Of a stretch of DNA of 64,000 nt, positions 27,760 through 36,990 are shown in pieces (position 1 is the stretch's first letter; every line of letters starts with the position of its first letter). The DNA comes from Shinella sp. H4-D48. GTDB taxonomy: Bacteria; Pseudomonadota; Alphaproteobacteria; Rhizobiales; Rhizobiaceae. The notes under the pieces were generated by a model, which did no database searches, was not told the DNA's origin, and saw only the letters and a program-made list of their open reading frames with translations. The position numbers and the translations under genes are program-made. The stretch covers positions 1,286,001-1,350,000 of the forward strand of contig NZ_CP093337.1 in the NCBI RefSeq assembly GCF_022637395.1, given 5' to 3'.

Positions 27760-28082
27760 AGGTGAAGGCTTCTGTTGCCAGGTGCCTTCGGACCCCGCCT
27801 GCCGGTGCGACCCGTCAGGACTTTGAGTGAAGTGTCACACCGCCATTAGGCAGCGAGACGAGCTTCCGCATAGTTGTCGTTTGCAACTACAAGTTTAGCC
27901 CGATAACGGTGGTACAATGCCGAGCAAAAAGTCGATCTTTACGCCCTTGTCGATCCTATTTCGCCCCCATCAAAAGCCGGTCGGTCAAGTTTGACCGGTT
28001 TTTGGTGGAGGCGCCGGGTACCGCCCCCGGGTCCAATGGGTTTATTACACCGCTCATTTATTGCCATAGCTGCCGAAGCAGC
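27760..28082 (-). ncRNA. ssrA: tmRNA, permuted two-piece form
   Basis: This is the ribosome-rescue RNA, on the minus strand, in the circularly permuted order typical of alphaproteobacteria. The acceptor piece comes first and ends ...GCGCCTCCACCA, with the CCA end at 28003. A short spacer (27969-28002) follows, which is removed. The coding piece starts with GGGGGCG at 27968-27962, which pairs with CGCCTCC to give the 7-bp acceptor stem. The tag frame at 27884-27846 begins with resume codon GCA and reads ANDNYAEARLAA, then TAA. A -10-like TATATG at 28094-28089 predicts transcription from about 28082, where a GCTGC-TTCG-GCAGC hairpin opens the RNA. The outer ends are approximate. Confidence 0.93.
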
Positions 28083-28150
28083 ACTTCACATATAGGCATT
28101 CCCTCCGCCCAAGGAAAGGGGTTTGTCGCAGGGATTCGACGGAAGGCGGA

Positions 28151-29482
28151 TCAGGCGGATAGCGCAGCCGGTGCGACGGGATCATTCGTCCACCGCGTCT
28201 GGAATTCGCCGAGCGGTACCGGGCGCCCGAAATAATAGCCCTGAAAGGCGGTGCAGTCGAAGGATCGCAGGAGCCTCAGCTGCTCAAGCGTTTCCACACC
28301 TTCGGCGACCACGACAAATTCCAGCATATGCGCCATGTCGAAAATGCTCTTGAGCAACACGCGGTTTCGTCGGTTCTCCACGATATCCTGCACGAAGGAG
28401 CGGTCGATCTTGATTTCCTGCACAGGCAACCGGCGAAGATGGCTAAGGGAGGAATAGCCGGTGCCGAAATCGTCGAGTGAGATGAACAGGCCGGCCGTTC
28501 GCAGGTCGCGCATCTTTTCGCTGATCGCATCGATATCGTTGGCCATCATGCTTTCGGTGAGTTCGAGCTTGAGGAGGGCGGGATCGATCTCAAGCGTGCG
28601 GAGGCAGTCCAGCACCGTCTCGACGAAATCGAGCTTCATGAAGTGATCGGCGCTGACATTGATCGCCAGTTTCAGTCCGCTGGTCGCCGGGTCGTGGCGC
28701 CATGCCGCGAGCGTCTCGCAGGCCTGGGTTAGGACCCATTCGCCGATGGCCGGCATCAGTCCGGCCTGTTCTGCCGTGGGAATGAATTCGGCGGGCGGAA
28801 CATGGGTTCCGTCGCCGCGTCGCCAGCGCAACAGGGCTTCGGCGCCCGTCAGCCGGCCGGTCTCGTCGACCTGCGGCTGGTAGAACAGCTCGAATTCCCT
28901 GTTTCTCAGCGCTGCTTTAATGGCGCGTGCCTTGTCGAGATCGCGGGCCAGTTCCAGCTGCATGACATAGACGCCGATGCAGAGCAGGCCGACGGCGACA
29001 ATGGTGTTCACCCAGGAGCCATAGATCTGGAATGTCTCCGGTATCGGCTGAGCGAAGGAGGGTGCCGCTGTGCTGCTGGCGAAAACGACGAAGGCGATTA
29101 CGCAGAGTGCCACGATCGCAAGCTGCGGCCTGGATTGCTCGCGCCGGTAATTGATGTAGCCGAGCAGCGCCAGCACGAGCAGGAACAGATGCGATACCCT
29201 CGGCGCCGCCTCGCGCGGCACGTCGAAGATCAAGCAGAGGGTGGTGATGATGACCAGAAATGCCGATTGGGAAAACAGAAGCGCGGCCGAAAGCTGGTTG
29301 CGACGGGCGAGGACGAGGCTGAGGAATGCCACGAAAACCACCGCGACATCCATCGCCACCAGCGGCCATGCTCCCATGATCGCAAAGGCGATGCCCCATC
29401 CGCTGGCCGTCACGCCAACGGCAAGCGCCGCGAGGCCGTAGGTCAGCCGGAACCGGTTCGAGTAGTTTTCCTTCGGTTTCAC
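28151..29482 (-). CDS. Membrane-bound cyclic-di-GMP phosphodiesterase (EAL domain)
   Basis: A 443-residue protein. About 190 N-terminal residues hold six hydrophobic segments, a membrane sensor of unnamed type. The C-terminal EAL domain is well conserved: GAEALLRW (the EAL motif), INVSADHF, LELTES, SLDDFGTGYSSLSHLRRLPVQEIKID, VVAEGVET and QGYYFGRP. The metal and catalytic residues appear intact, so it should hydrolyse c-di-GMP. There is no GGDEF domain and no HAMP. The start is GTG 29482. It stands alone, so the output process cannot be inferred. Confidence 0.92.
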   Translation of the reverse strand: MKPKENYSNRFRLTYGLAALAVGVTASGWGIAFAIMGAWPLVAMDVAVVFVAFLSLVLARRNQLSAALLFSQSAFLVIITTLCLIFDVPREAAPRVSHLFLLVLALLGYINYRREQSRPQLAIVALCVIAFVVFASSTAAPSFAQPIPETFQIYGSWVNTIVAVGLLCIGVYVMQLELARDLDKARAIKAALRNREFELFYQPQVDETGRLTGAEALLRWRRGDGTHVPPAEFIPTAEQAGLMPAIGEWVLTQACETLAAWRHDPATSGLKLAINVSADHFMKLDFVETVLDCLRTLEIDPALLKLELTESMMANDIDAISEKMRDLRTAGLFISLDDFGTGYSSLSHLRRLPVQEIKIDRSFVQDIVENRRNRVLLKSIFDMAHMLEFVVVAEGVETLEQLRLLRSFDCTAFQGYYFGRPVPLGEFQTRWTNDPVAPAALSA

Positions 29483-29627
29483 GGATGACCCGCCCAGTGA
29501 GATGAGTGATCATGATCGCAGAAATTCGTTCAGAAATTGCAAAAGGCGTTCAGGTCCACCTTATGCAACCATGCGGATGGGGCGTGGGCCCTTTCGCACC
29601 GAAAGTCGGGGATATTCCATTTGCCGT

Positions 29628-29656
29628 TTGGCGGCTGCGGCGGCTGCCCGTAATAT
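29628..29656 (+). promoter_or_regulatory. Predicted promoter of thyA
   Basis: TTGGCG (29628-29633), a 17-base spacer and TAATAT (29651-29656) put the start of transcription about 24 bases before the thyA ATG. Confidence 0.55.
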
Positions 29657-29686
29657 ACTGCGCTGGACCAAGAATCGGCGGCGACC

Positions 29687-30481
29687 ATGCAGCAATATCT
29701 CGACCTTCTCGCTCATGTGATGGAAAACGGCAGCGATCGCGGCGACCGGACGGGCACCGGCACGCGCGGCGTCTTCGGCTATCAGATGCGCTTCGATCTT
29801 GAGGAAGGCTTCCCGGTGCTCACCACCAAGAAGCTGCACCTGCGGTCGATCATTCATGAACTGTTGTGGTTCCTGAAGGGCGAGACCAACATCGCCTATC
29901 TGCACGAAAACGGCGTCACCATCTGGGACGAGTGGGCTGATGATAAGGGCGAACTCGGGCCGGTCTACGGCTACCAGTGGCGCTCGTGGCCGACATATGA
30001 CGGCCGCCATCTCGACCAGATCGCCGCCGTCGTCGAGAGCATCCGACGCAATCCCAATTCGCGCCGCCACATCGTCTCCGCCTGGAACCCGGCGCTGGTC
30101 GATGAAATGGCGCTTCCGCCGTGCCACTGCCTGTTCCAGTTCTACGTGGCTGACGGCAAGCTCTCCTGCCAGCTCTACCAGCGTTCGGCGGATATTTTCC
30201 TCGGTGTGCCCTTCAACATCGCGTCCTACGCGCTGCTGACCATGATGGTCGCGCAGGTGACGGGGCTGCGGCCGGGCGATTTCGTGCATACACTGGGCGA
30301 TGCGCATATCTATTCGAACCATTTCGAGCAGGTGCGCACCCAGATGACGCGCCGCCCCAAGCCCTTGCCCTTCATGAAGATCAACCCGGACGTGAAGGAC
30401 CTTTTCTCCTTCAAATTCGAGGACTTCGAGCTTGTCGGCTACGAAGCCGATTCAACCATCAAGGCACCCATCGCCGTCTGA
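29687..30481 (+). CDS. thyA: Thymidylate synthase
   Basis: A 264-residue enzyme, the same length as E. coli ThyA, that methylates dUMP to dTMP using methylene-tetrahydrofolate. The catalytic cysteine is Cys146 in [12 protein letters not shown]. Other conserved stretches are [65 protein letters not shown] and HIYSNH. The reaction yields dihydrofolate, and the gene for its reductase follows 21 bases downstream, so the two steps are coupled in one operon. Confidence 0.97.
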   Translation: MQQYLDLLAHVMENGSDRGDRTGTGTRGVFGYQMRFDLEEGFPVLTTKKLHLRSIIHELLWFLKGETNIAYLHENGVTIWDEWADDKGELGPVYGYQWRSWPTYDGRHLDQIAAVVESIRRNPNSRRHIVSAWNPALVDEMALPPCHCLFQFYVADGKLSCQLYQRSADIFLGVPFNIASYALLTMMVAQVTGLRPGDFVHTLGDAHIYSNHFEQVRTQMTRRPKPLPFMKINPDVKDLFSFKFEDFELVGYEADSTIKAPIAV

Positions 30482-30502
30482 TTTATCGAAAGCCTGTCCC
30501 GC

Positions 30503-31024
30503 ATGAATGAACCCCGGATCGTGCTCGTCGTCGCCGTCGCAAGCAATGGGGTCATCGGCCGCGACGGTGACCTGCCGTGGCGGCTGCCGTCCGACCTCAA
30601 GCGCTTCAAGCAACTGACCCTTGGAAAGCCGGTCGTGATGGGCCGCAGGACCTGGGATTCCATCGGCCGTCCGCTTCCGGGCCGCCCCAACATCGTCATT
30701 ACCCGCGATCCGGCGTTTTCCGCGCCCGGCGCCTCGGTGGTTTCCTCGCTCGATGACGCACTGGTCGCCGCAGCACGCGAGGCGGAAACGCTTGGCGTGG
30801 ACGAAATCTGCGTCATTGGCGGCGGGCAGATTTATGCGCAGGTCTTCGGCCGTGCGGATATCCTGCATGTCACTCATGTCGAAGCGGATGTGGAAGGCGA
30901 CACGCGCTTCCCGGATATCGACCCTGCCACCTTCGAAAAGGTCGTGGAGGAGGAGATTCCCCGCGGCGAGAAGGACAGCCATGCCATGCGCTTCGTCACG
31001 TGGCGCCGAAAATCTGCCGTTTAA
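30503..31024 (+). CDS. folA: Dihydrofolate reductase
   Basis: A 173-residue enzyme that regenerates tetrahydrofolate with NADPH. It shows the hallmark VAVASNGVIGRDGDLPWRLPSDLKRFKQLT (with the Asp that protonates substrate following LPW.LPS), VVMGRRTWDSIGRPLPGRPNIVITR, and EICVIGGGQIYAQ. It belongs to the chromosomal type (called folA or dfrA in rhizobia), not a plasmid-borne resistance form. It follows thyA closely; the hflK promoter lies after it. Confidence 0.96.
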   Translation: MNEPRIVLVVAVASNGVIGRDGDLPWRLPSDLKRFKQLTLGKPVVMGRRTWDSIGRPLPGRPNIVITRDPAFSAPGASVVSSLDDALVAAAREAETLGVDEICVIGGGQIYAQVFGRADILHVTHVEADVEGDTRFPDIDPATFEKVVEEEIPRGEKDSHAMRFVTWRRKSAV

Positions 31025-31087
31025 GCCGTAAATCCCATCGATCACGAACTATTTTGCCGCAAGGACACCCAAGCCGACCGGGATTTG

Positions 31088-31116
31088 TTGAAAGGTGTCG
31101 GTGGGATACCTATAAC
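31088..31116 (+). promoter_or_regulatory. Predicted promoter of hflK
   Basis: TTGAAA (31088-31093), 17-base spacer, TATAAC (31111-31116). Transcription would start near 31123, 65 bases before the hflK ATG. It would give hflKC-degP its own start separate from thyA-folA. Confidence 0.6.
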
Positions 31117-31188
31117 GGGTTCACATCGCGTTGCGCGGCGAAACAATCCGCGACATGCGCCTATGGGGATTTAAAGAAAGAGGTATTG

Positions 31189-32313
31189 ATGCCCTGGAGC
31201 AATCAGAATGGCGGCGGCGGCCCTTGGGGCGGCGGCGGCGGTGGCGGAAACAATCAGGGGCCATGGGGGCAGGGACCGAACCGTCCTCGCGGCGGTGGCG
31301 GAAGCGGTAACGGTGGTCCGCCTGATATCGAGGACATCATCCGGCGCGGCCAGGACAAGCTGAAGACCGTCATGCCCGGCGGTTTCAACGGTGGCGTCGT
31401 CGTCATCGCGCTGCTTCTCGTCGGCGTCTTCTGGCTGATGAACTCCATCTATACCGTGCAGCCGGACGAGCGCGGCGTCGAACTGCGCTTCGGCAAGCCC
31501 AAGCAGGAAATCTCCATGCCGGGCCTGCACTTCCATCTCTGGCCTTTCGAGACGGTCGAGCTGGTCAAGATCACGGAGCAGCAGCGCAATATCGGCCGCC
31601 GTTCGGCTGCGTCGAACTCCGAAGCGTCGGGCCTGATGCTCACGGGCGACCAGAACATCGTCAACGTGCAGTTCTCGGTCCTCTATACTGTGACGGATCC
31701 GCAGTCGTACCTCTTCAATCTTGAAAATCCGGCCGAAACGCTGCAGCAGGTCGCCGAAAGCGCCATGCGCGAAGTCGTCGGTCGCCGTCCGGCACAGGAC
31801 ATCTTCCGCGATAACCGTCAGGCCATCGCTGAGGGCGTGAAGACGACGATCCAGGCGACCATGGATGCCTATGGTGCCGGCATCTCGATCAACACGGTCG
31901 CCATCGAGGATGCGGCTCCGCCGCGCGAAGTGGCCGATGCCTTCGATGAAGTGCAGCGCGCCGAACAGGACGAAGACCGTTTCCTGGAAGAAGCCAACCA
32001 GTACGCCAACCAGAAGCTCGGTGCCGCACGTGGTCAGGCCGCGCAGATCCGCGAAGAGGCAGCCGCCTACAAGGATCGCGTCGTCAAGGAAGCGGAAGGT
32101 GAGGCGGCACGCTTCATCTCCATCTATGATCAGTACAAGATCGCGCCCGACGTGACGCGCAAGCGCCTCTTCCTTGAAACCATGGAAGGCGTGATGAAGA
32201 ACTCCAAGAAAGTCATCATCGATGAAAAGCAGGGCGGACAGGGCGTCGTTCCCTTCCTTCCCCTTAATGAACTCGGTCGTACGACCGGTCAGCAGGCAGG
32301 AGGTTCGCAGTAA
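31189..32313 (+). CDS. hflK: FtsH protease modulator HflK
   Basis: A 374-residue stomatin/prohibitin-like (SPFH) membrane protein that cages the FtsH protease with HflC. The first 55 residues are Gly/Pro/Asn-rich (GGGGPWGGGGGGG), followed by one membrane span (GGVVVIALLLVGVFWLMNSIY) and the SPFH domain starting TVQPDERGVELRFGKPKQEI, then a helical region EEANQYANQKLGAARGQAAQIREEA. Start ATG 31189 has AGAGG upstream. The stop overlaps the hflC start by one base, matching a 1:1 complex. Confidence 0.96.
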   Translation: MPWSNQNGGGGPWGGGGGGGNNQGPWGQGPNRPRGGGGSGNGGPPDIEDIIRRGQDKLKTVMPGGFNGGVVVIALLLVGVFWLMNSIYTVQPDERGVELRFGKPKQEISMPGLHFHLWPFETVELVKITEQQRNIGRRSAASNSEASGLMLTGDQNIVNVQFSVLYTVTDPQSYLFNLENPAETLQQVAESAMREVVGRRPAQDIFRDNRQAIAEGVKTTIQATMDAYGAGISINTVAIEDAAPPREVADAFDEVQRAEQDEDRFLEEANQYANQKLGAARGQAAQIREEAAAYKDRVVKEAEGEAARFISIYDQYKIAPDVTRKRLFLETMEGVMKNSKKVIIDEKQGGQGVVPFLPLNELGRTTGQQAGGSQ

Positions 32314-33269
32314 TGGGTAACCGTTTGCCAGCCGTTTTGATCGCCCTCGGCGTTCTTCTCTTCATCGCCTATTCGTCGGTGTTCGTCGTCAACGAGCGCC
32401 AGCAGGCGATCGTCATCCGCTTCGGCCAGATCCAGGACGTCAAGACCGAGCCGGGCCTTTACTTCAAGCTGCCCTTCGGCTTCATGGATGCCGATAGCGT
32501 CCAGTATATCCAGGATCAGGCCCTGCGCTTCGATCTCGACGATATCCGTGTCCAGGTCTCGGGCGGCAAGTTCTACGAGGTTGACGCCTTCGTGGTCTAC
32601 AAGATCACGGATGCCCGTCGCTTCCGGGAGGCCGTTTCGGGTGACCGGGAATCGGCCGAGGCCCGCCTTAGCACCCGTCTCGATTCGGCTCTGCGCCGCG
32701 TCTACGGTCTGCGCGGCTTCGAATCCGCTCTGTCCGAAGAGCGCGCATCGATGATGCGCGAAGTTCGCGGAGAGCTGACCGCCGACGCCTCCAACCTCGG
32801 CCTTACCATCGAGGATGTCCGCATCCGTCGTACGGACCTCACGCAGGAAGTCTCGCAGCAGACCTACGAGCGCATGAAGGCCGAGCGTCTGGCGGAAGCC
32901 GAACTGATCCGCGCCCGCGGTAACGAGGCCGGACAGCGTCGCCGCGCCATCGCCGATCGTCAGGTCGTCGAGTTCATCGCCGCCGCCCAGCGTGATTCTG
33001 AAATCCTTCGCGGTGAAGGCGACGGTGAACGTAACCGCGTCTTCGGCGAAGCGTTCTCCCAGGATCCGGCCTTCTTCGACTTCTACCGGTCGATGAGCGC
33101 CTATCGGGACTCGATGGGCTCGTCGGATACGACGCTCGTACTCTCGCCGCAGTCGGAGTTCTTCCGCTACTTCGAGGATGCGGCGGGCACACGACCGGCG
33201 CCCACGGGCAACGGCACGGGCACGGGCACGACGAACGGTGCGGCCACGACGCCGTCCACCGCAAACTGA
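32313..33269 (+). CDS. hflC: FtsH protease modulator HflC
   Basis: A 318-residue partner of HflK. One N-terminal membrane span (LPAVLIALGVLLFIAYSSVFVVNERQQAIVIRFG) leads into the SPFH domain, with a helical part QTYERMKAERLAEAELIRARGNEAGQ and the conserved FYRSMSAYRDSM near the end. A Gly/Thr/Ala-rich C-terminal tail (TGNGTGTGTTNGAATTP) is longer than in E. coli. It is translationally coupled to hflK by the TAATG overlap. Confidence 0.96.
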   Translation: MGNRLPAVLIALGVLLFIAYSSVFVVNERQQAIVIRFGQIQDVKTEPGLYFKLPFGFMDADSVQYIQDQALRFDLDDIRVQVSGGKFYEVDAFVVYKITDARRFREAVSGDRESAEARLSTRLDSALRRVYGLRGFESALSEERASMMREVRGELTADASNLGLTIEDVRIRRTDLTQEVSQQTYERMKAERLAEAELIRARGNEAGQRRRAIADRQVVEFIAAAQRDSEILRGEGDGERNRVFGEAFSQDPAFFDFYRSMSAYRDSMGSSDTTLVLSPQSEFFRYFEDAAGTRPAPTGNGTGTGTTNGAATTPSTAN

Positions 33270-33276
33270 GAACGCC

Positions 33277-33465
33277 ATGTCCGATTTCCTGACGGGGATC
33301 GCGTTCTTCCTGATCATCGAGGGGCTGGTGTACGCACTGGCCCCTTCGGTTTTGAAGCGCATGGCGGAATTGCTGCCGCAGATTCCGGAGAACCAGCTCC
33401 GACTTTCGGGGCTGTTTGCCGTGGCGCTCGGCGTGCTGATGGTGTGGTTCCTCCGCAGCGCCTGA
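33277..33465 (+). CDS. DUF2065 small membrane protein
   Basis: A 62-residue protein with two hydrophobic helices (LTGIAFFLIIEGLVYALAP and LRLSGLFAVALGVLMVWFLR) joined by an amphipathic loop containing the family's PENQLRLSG motif. It matches DUF2065 (YjeT), which often follows hflC. The gene starts 7 bases after hflC. The function is unknown; its fixed place beside hflKC suggests a role with the FtsH complex or membrane quality control. Confidence 0.88.
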   Translation: MSDFLTGIAFFLIIEGLVYALAPSVLKRMAELLPQIPENQLRLSGLFAVALGVLMVWFLRSA

Positions 33466-33591
33466 AGGCTGCCCTTGCGAGTGGCGGCGAAGACAGGCAA
33501 AAGTTCAGACAAATCATCGTGGCAGACTGATTTTCGCCGTATCCGCGGCGAACACTCGCCGCAGCCGAACAGACCCGAGAGGATGCCGAAC

Positions 33592-35118
<1,527 letters not shown>

Positions 35119-35169
35119 AGTGCGAGTCCCGTCAGGGACTTGGCGACGATAGCGAATAGATTGATTCAG

Positions 35170-35194
35170 GCCGCTGGAGTGATGCTTCAGCGGC
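35170..35194. terminator. Terminator between degP and serB
   Basis: GCCGCTG (35170-35176) pairs with CAGCGGC (35188-35194) between the convergent degP and serB genes; an AG/CT pair extends the stem inward. The flanking TTAT gives only a weak T-tract. Confidence 0.6.
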
Positions 35195-35198
35195 TTAT

Positions 35199-36089
35199 CT
35201 ATGCGGTGACGAAGTCGCTCTTGCGGTAGCCCTGCAAGTAGAGCAGCGCCGTGAGGTCGCCGTGGTCGATGCGGATCTTCGCTTCGGCCGCAACGGCGGG
35301 CTTGGCGTGCAGCGCGACACCGGCGCCGGAAAGGTGCAGCATGCCGAGATCATTAGCGCCATCTCCCACGGCCATGGCTTCTTCAGGGGAGATGCCGATG
35401 CGGGCGGCGATTTCGGTTAGCGCGTCGACCTTCGCCTGCTTGCCGAGGATCGGTTCGGCGACTTCGCCCGTCAGCCTGCCGTCTGCGTCGAGGAGAATGT
35501 TGGCGCGGTTTTCGTGGAAGCCCAGCGTGGCGGCGATGCGGCTGGTGAAGACGGTAAAACCGCCCGAGACCAGGGCGGTATAGTAACCCTTCGCCTTCAT
35601 GGTTGCGATCAGCTCGCGCCCACCCGGCGTCAGCGTGATGCGCTTTTCGATCACCTCGTCGATCACGGAGACCGGCAGGCCCTTGAGCAGGGCGACGCGC
35701 TCCCGCAGCGCGGGCTCGAAGGCGATTTCGCCGTTCATGGCGCGGGCGGTGATGGTCGCGACCTTGTCCTTCAATCCGACTTCGGCTGCCAGCTCGTCGA
35801 TGCATTCCTGGCCGATCATGGTTGAATCCATGTCTGCGATCAGCAGCTTCTTTCGCCGCGTTTCCGCTTCCTGCACGGCGAGGTCTACCGGCGCATCGCC
35901 GATGGCGGTGCGAAGCGCCTCGCGCGCTGCCTCGATGTCGCCGTCGTCGCGCAACGCGATATCGCAGGCGATGCCGTCTGCAAGCCAGTAGAGACCGGAT
36001 GCCTTGACGGCATCCGCGGCCTTCTCGGCAAGCGATGGCGTCAGAACAGGATTTGACGGATTGGCGACAAGCGTGGCAACGAAAGCCAT
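35199..36089 (-). CDS. serB: Phosphoserine phosphatase
   Basis: A 296-residue HAD-family enzyme catalysing the last step of serine synthesis. The nucleophile motif is ADMDSTMIGQECIDELA, followed by LVSGGFTVFT and the metal-binding loop MAVGDGANDLGML. The first 80 residues form a regulatory-like N-terminal domain, as in the longer SerB proteins. The start is ATG 36089, overlapping the start codon of the divergent miaA gene by two bases, which leaves no room for ordinary promoters between them. Confidence 0.94.
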   Translation of the reverse strand: MAFVATLVANPSNPVLTPSLAEKAADAVKASGLYWLADGIACDIALRDDGDIEAAREALRTAIGDAPVDLAVQEAETRRKKLLIADMDSTMIGQECIDELAAEVGLKDKVATITARAMNGEIAFEPALRERVALLKGLPVSVIDEVIEKRITLTPGGRELIATMKAKGYYTALVSGGFTVFTSRIAATLGFHENRANILLDADGRLTGEVAEPILGKQAKVDALTEIAARIGISPEEAMAVGDGANDLGMLHLSGAGVALHAKPAVAAEAKIRIDHGDLTALLYLQGYRKSDFVTA

Positions 36090-36990
36090 GATGAGAAACC
36101 TTGATCGAATGCAGGACGCGATCCTGATAACGGGCCCGACGGCGAGCGGCAAGTCCGCGCTTGCCGTCCGCCTTGCCGCCGAGCATGGCGGGGTCGTGAT
36201 CAATGCCGACAGCATGCAGGTCTATGACACGCTGAGCATCCTCACGGCGCGGCCGCAGCCGAAGGATATGAACAGCGTGGAGCACAGGCTTTACGGGCAT
36301 GTGCCGGCCGCGGGCGCCTATTCGACGGGCGAATGGCTGCGTGAGGCGACCGCTCTTGTCGGTGAACTGCGTGAACGGAACATGCTGCCGGTCTTTGTCG
36401 GCGGTACCGGGCTTTATTTTCGCGCGCTGACCGGCGGCTTGTCGGATATGCCTGAAATTCCGGATGATGTGCGTAAGCGAATGCGCGCGCGGCTTGCGGC
36501 GGAAGGCCCCGAGGCGCTGCATGGGGTGCTCGCCGTGCATGACCCTGAAACGGCTGCCCGTCTGATGCCAGGCGATGGCCAGCGCATCGTTCGGGCGCTG
36601 GAGATGCTGGAAGCGACAGGGCGCCCGATCTCAGCATTCCAGGCGGGAACAGGGCCTGCGGTGATCGATTCGGCGCGCGCGCGAAAGATCGTCGTCCTGC
36701 CGGATCGCGCGGTCCTTGCCACTCGCATCAACCGGCGCTTCGGCGACATGCTGAAGACCGGTGCGGTGGAGGAGGTAAAAGCCTTGCTGGCGCTCGATCT
36801 TTCGCCCGCTATGCCCGTCATGAAGGCGATCGGCGTGCCGCAGATCGCGGCCATGCTGGCGGGCGAGATGAGCGAGGCCGATGTCATCGAGCGCGGCGCT
36901 GCCGCGACACGGCAATATGCGAAGCGTCAGATGACCTGGTTCCGCAACCAGCTCGACGAGAGCTGGCAGCGCATCGATCCTAGCGCCTGA
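36088..36990 (+). CDS. miaA: tRNA dimethylallyltransferase
   Basis: A 300-residue enzyme that isopentenylates A37 of tRNAs reading UNN codons. The P-loop is ILITGPTASGKSALAVRLA, then INADSMQVYDTLSILTARPQP, VFVGGTGLYFRALTGGLSDMPEIP and the C-terminal KRQMTWFRNQ. I use ATG 36088, which overlaps the serB start. ATG 36091 or 36109 are alternatives; the last would leave a 19-base gap. The 3' end overlaps the convergent HerA-like gene by 11 bases. Confidence 0.93.
   Translation: MMRNLDRMQDAILITGPTASGKSALAVRLAAEHGGVVINADSMQVYDTLSILTARPQPKDMNSVEHRLYGHVPAAGAYSTGEWLREATALVGELRERNMLPVFVGGTGLYFRALTGGLSDMPEIPDDVRKRMRARLAAEGPEALHGVLAVHDPETAARLMPGDGQRIVRALEMLEATGRPISAFQAGTGPAVIDSARARKIVVLPDRAVLATRINRRFGDMLKTGAVEEVKALLALDLSPAMPVMKAIGVPQIAAMLAGEMSEADVIERGAAATRQYAKRQMTWFRNQLDESWQRIDPSA

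Noticed and set aside
27909-28235. A 108-codon plus-strand frame over the tmRNA
   Set aside because: The DNA is fully explained by the tmRNA on the other strand; the frame's codons include the acceptor-stem and spacer sequence.
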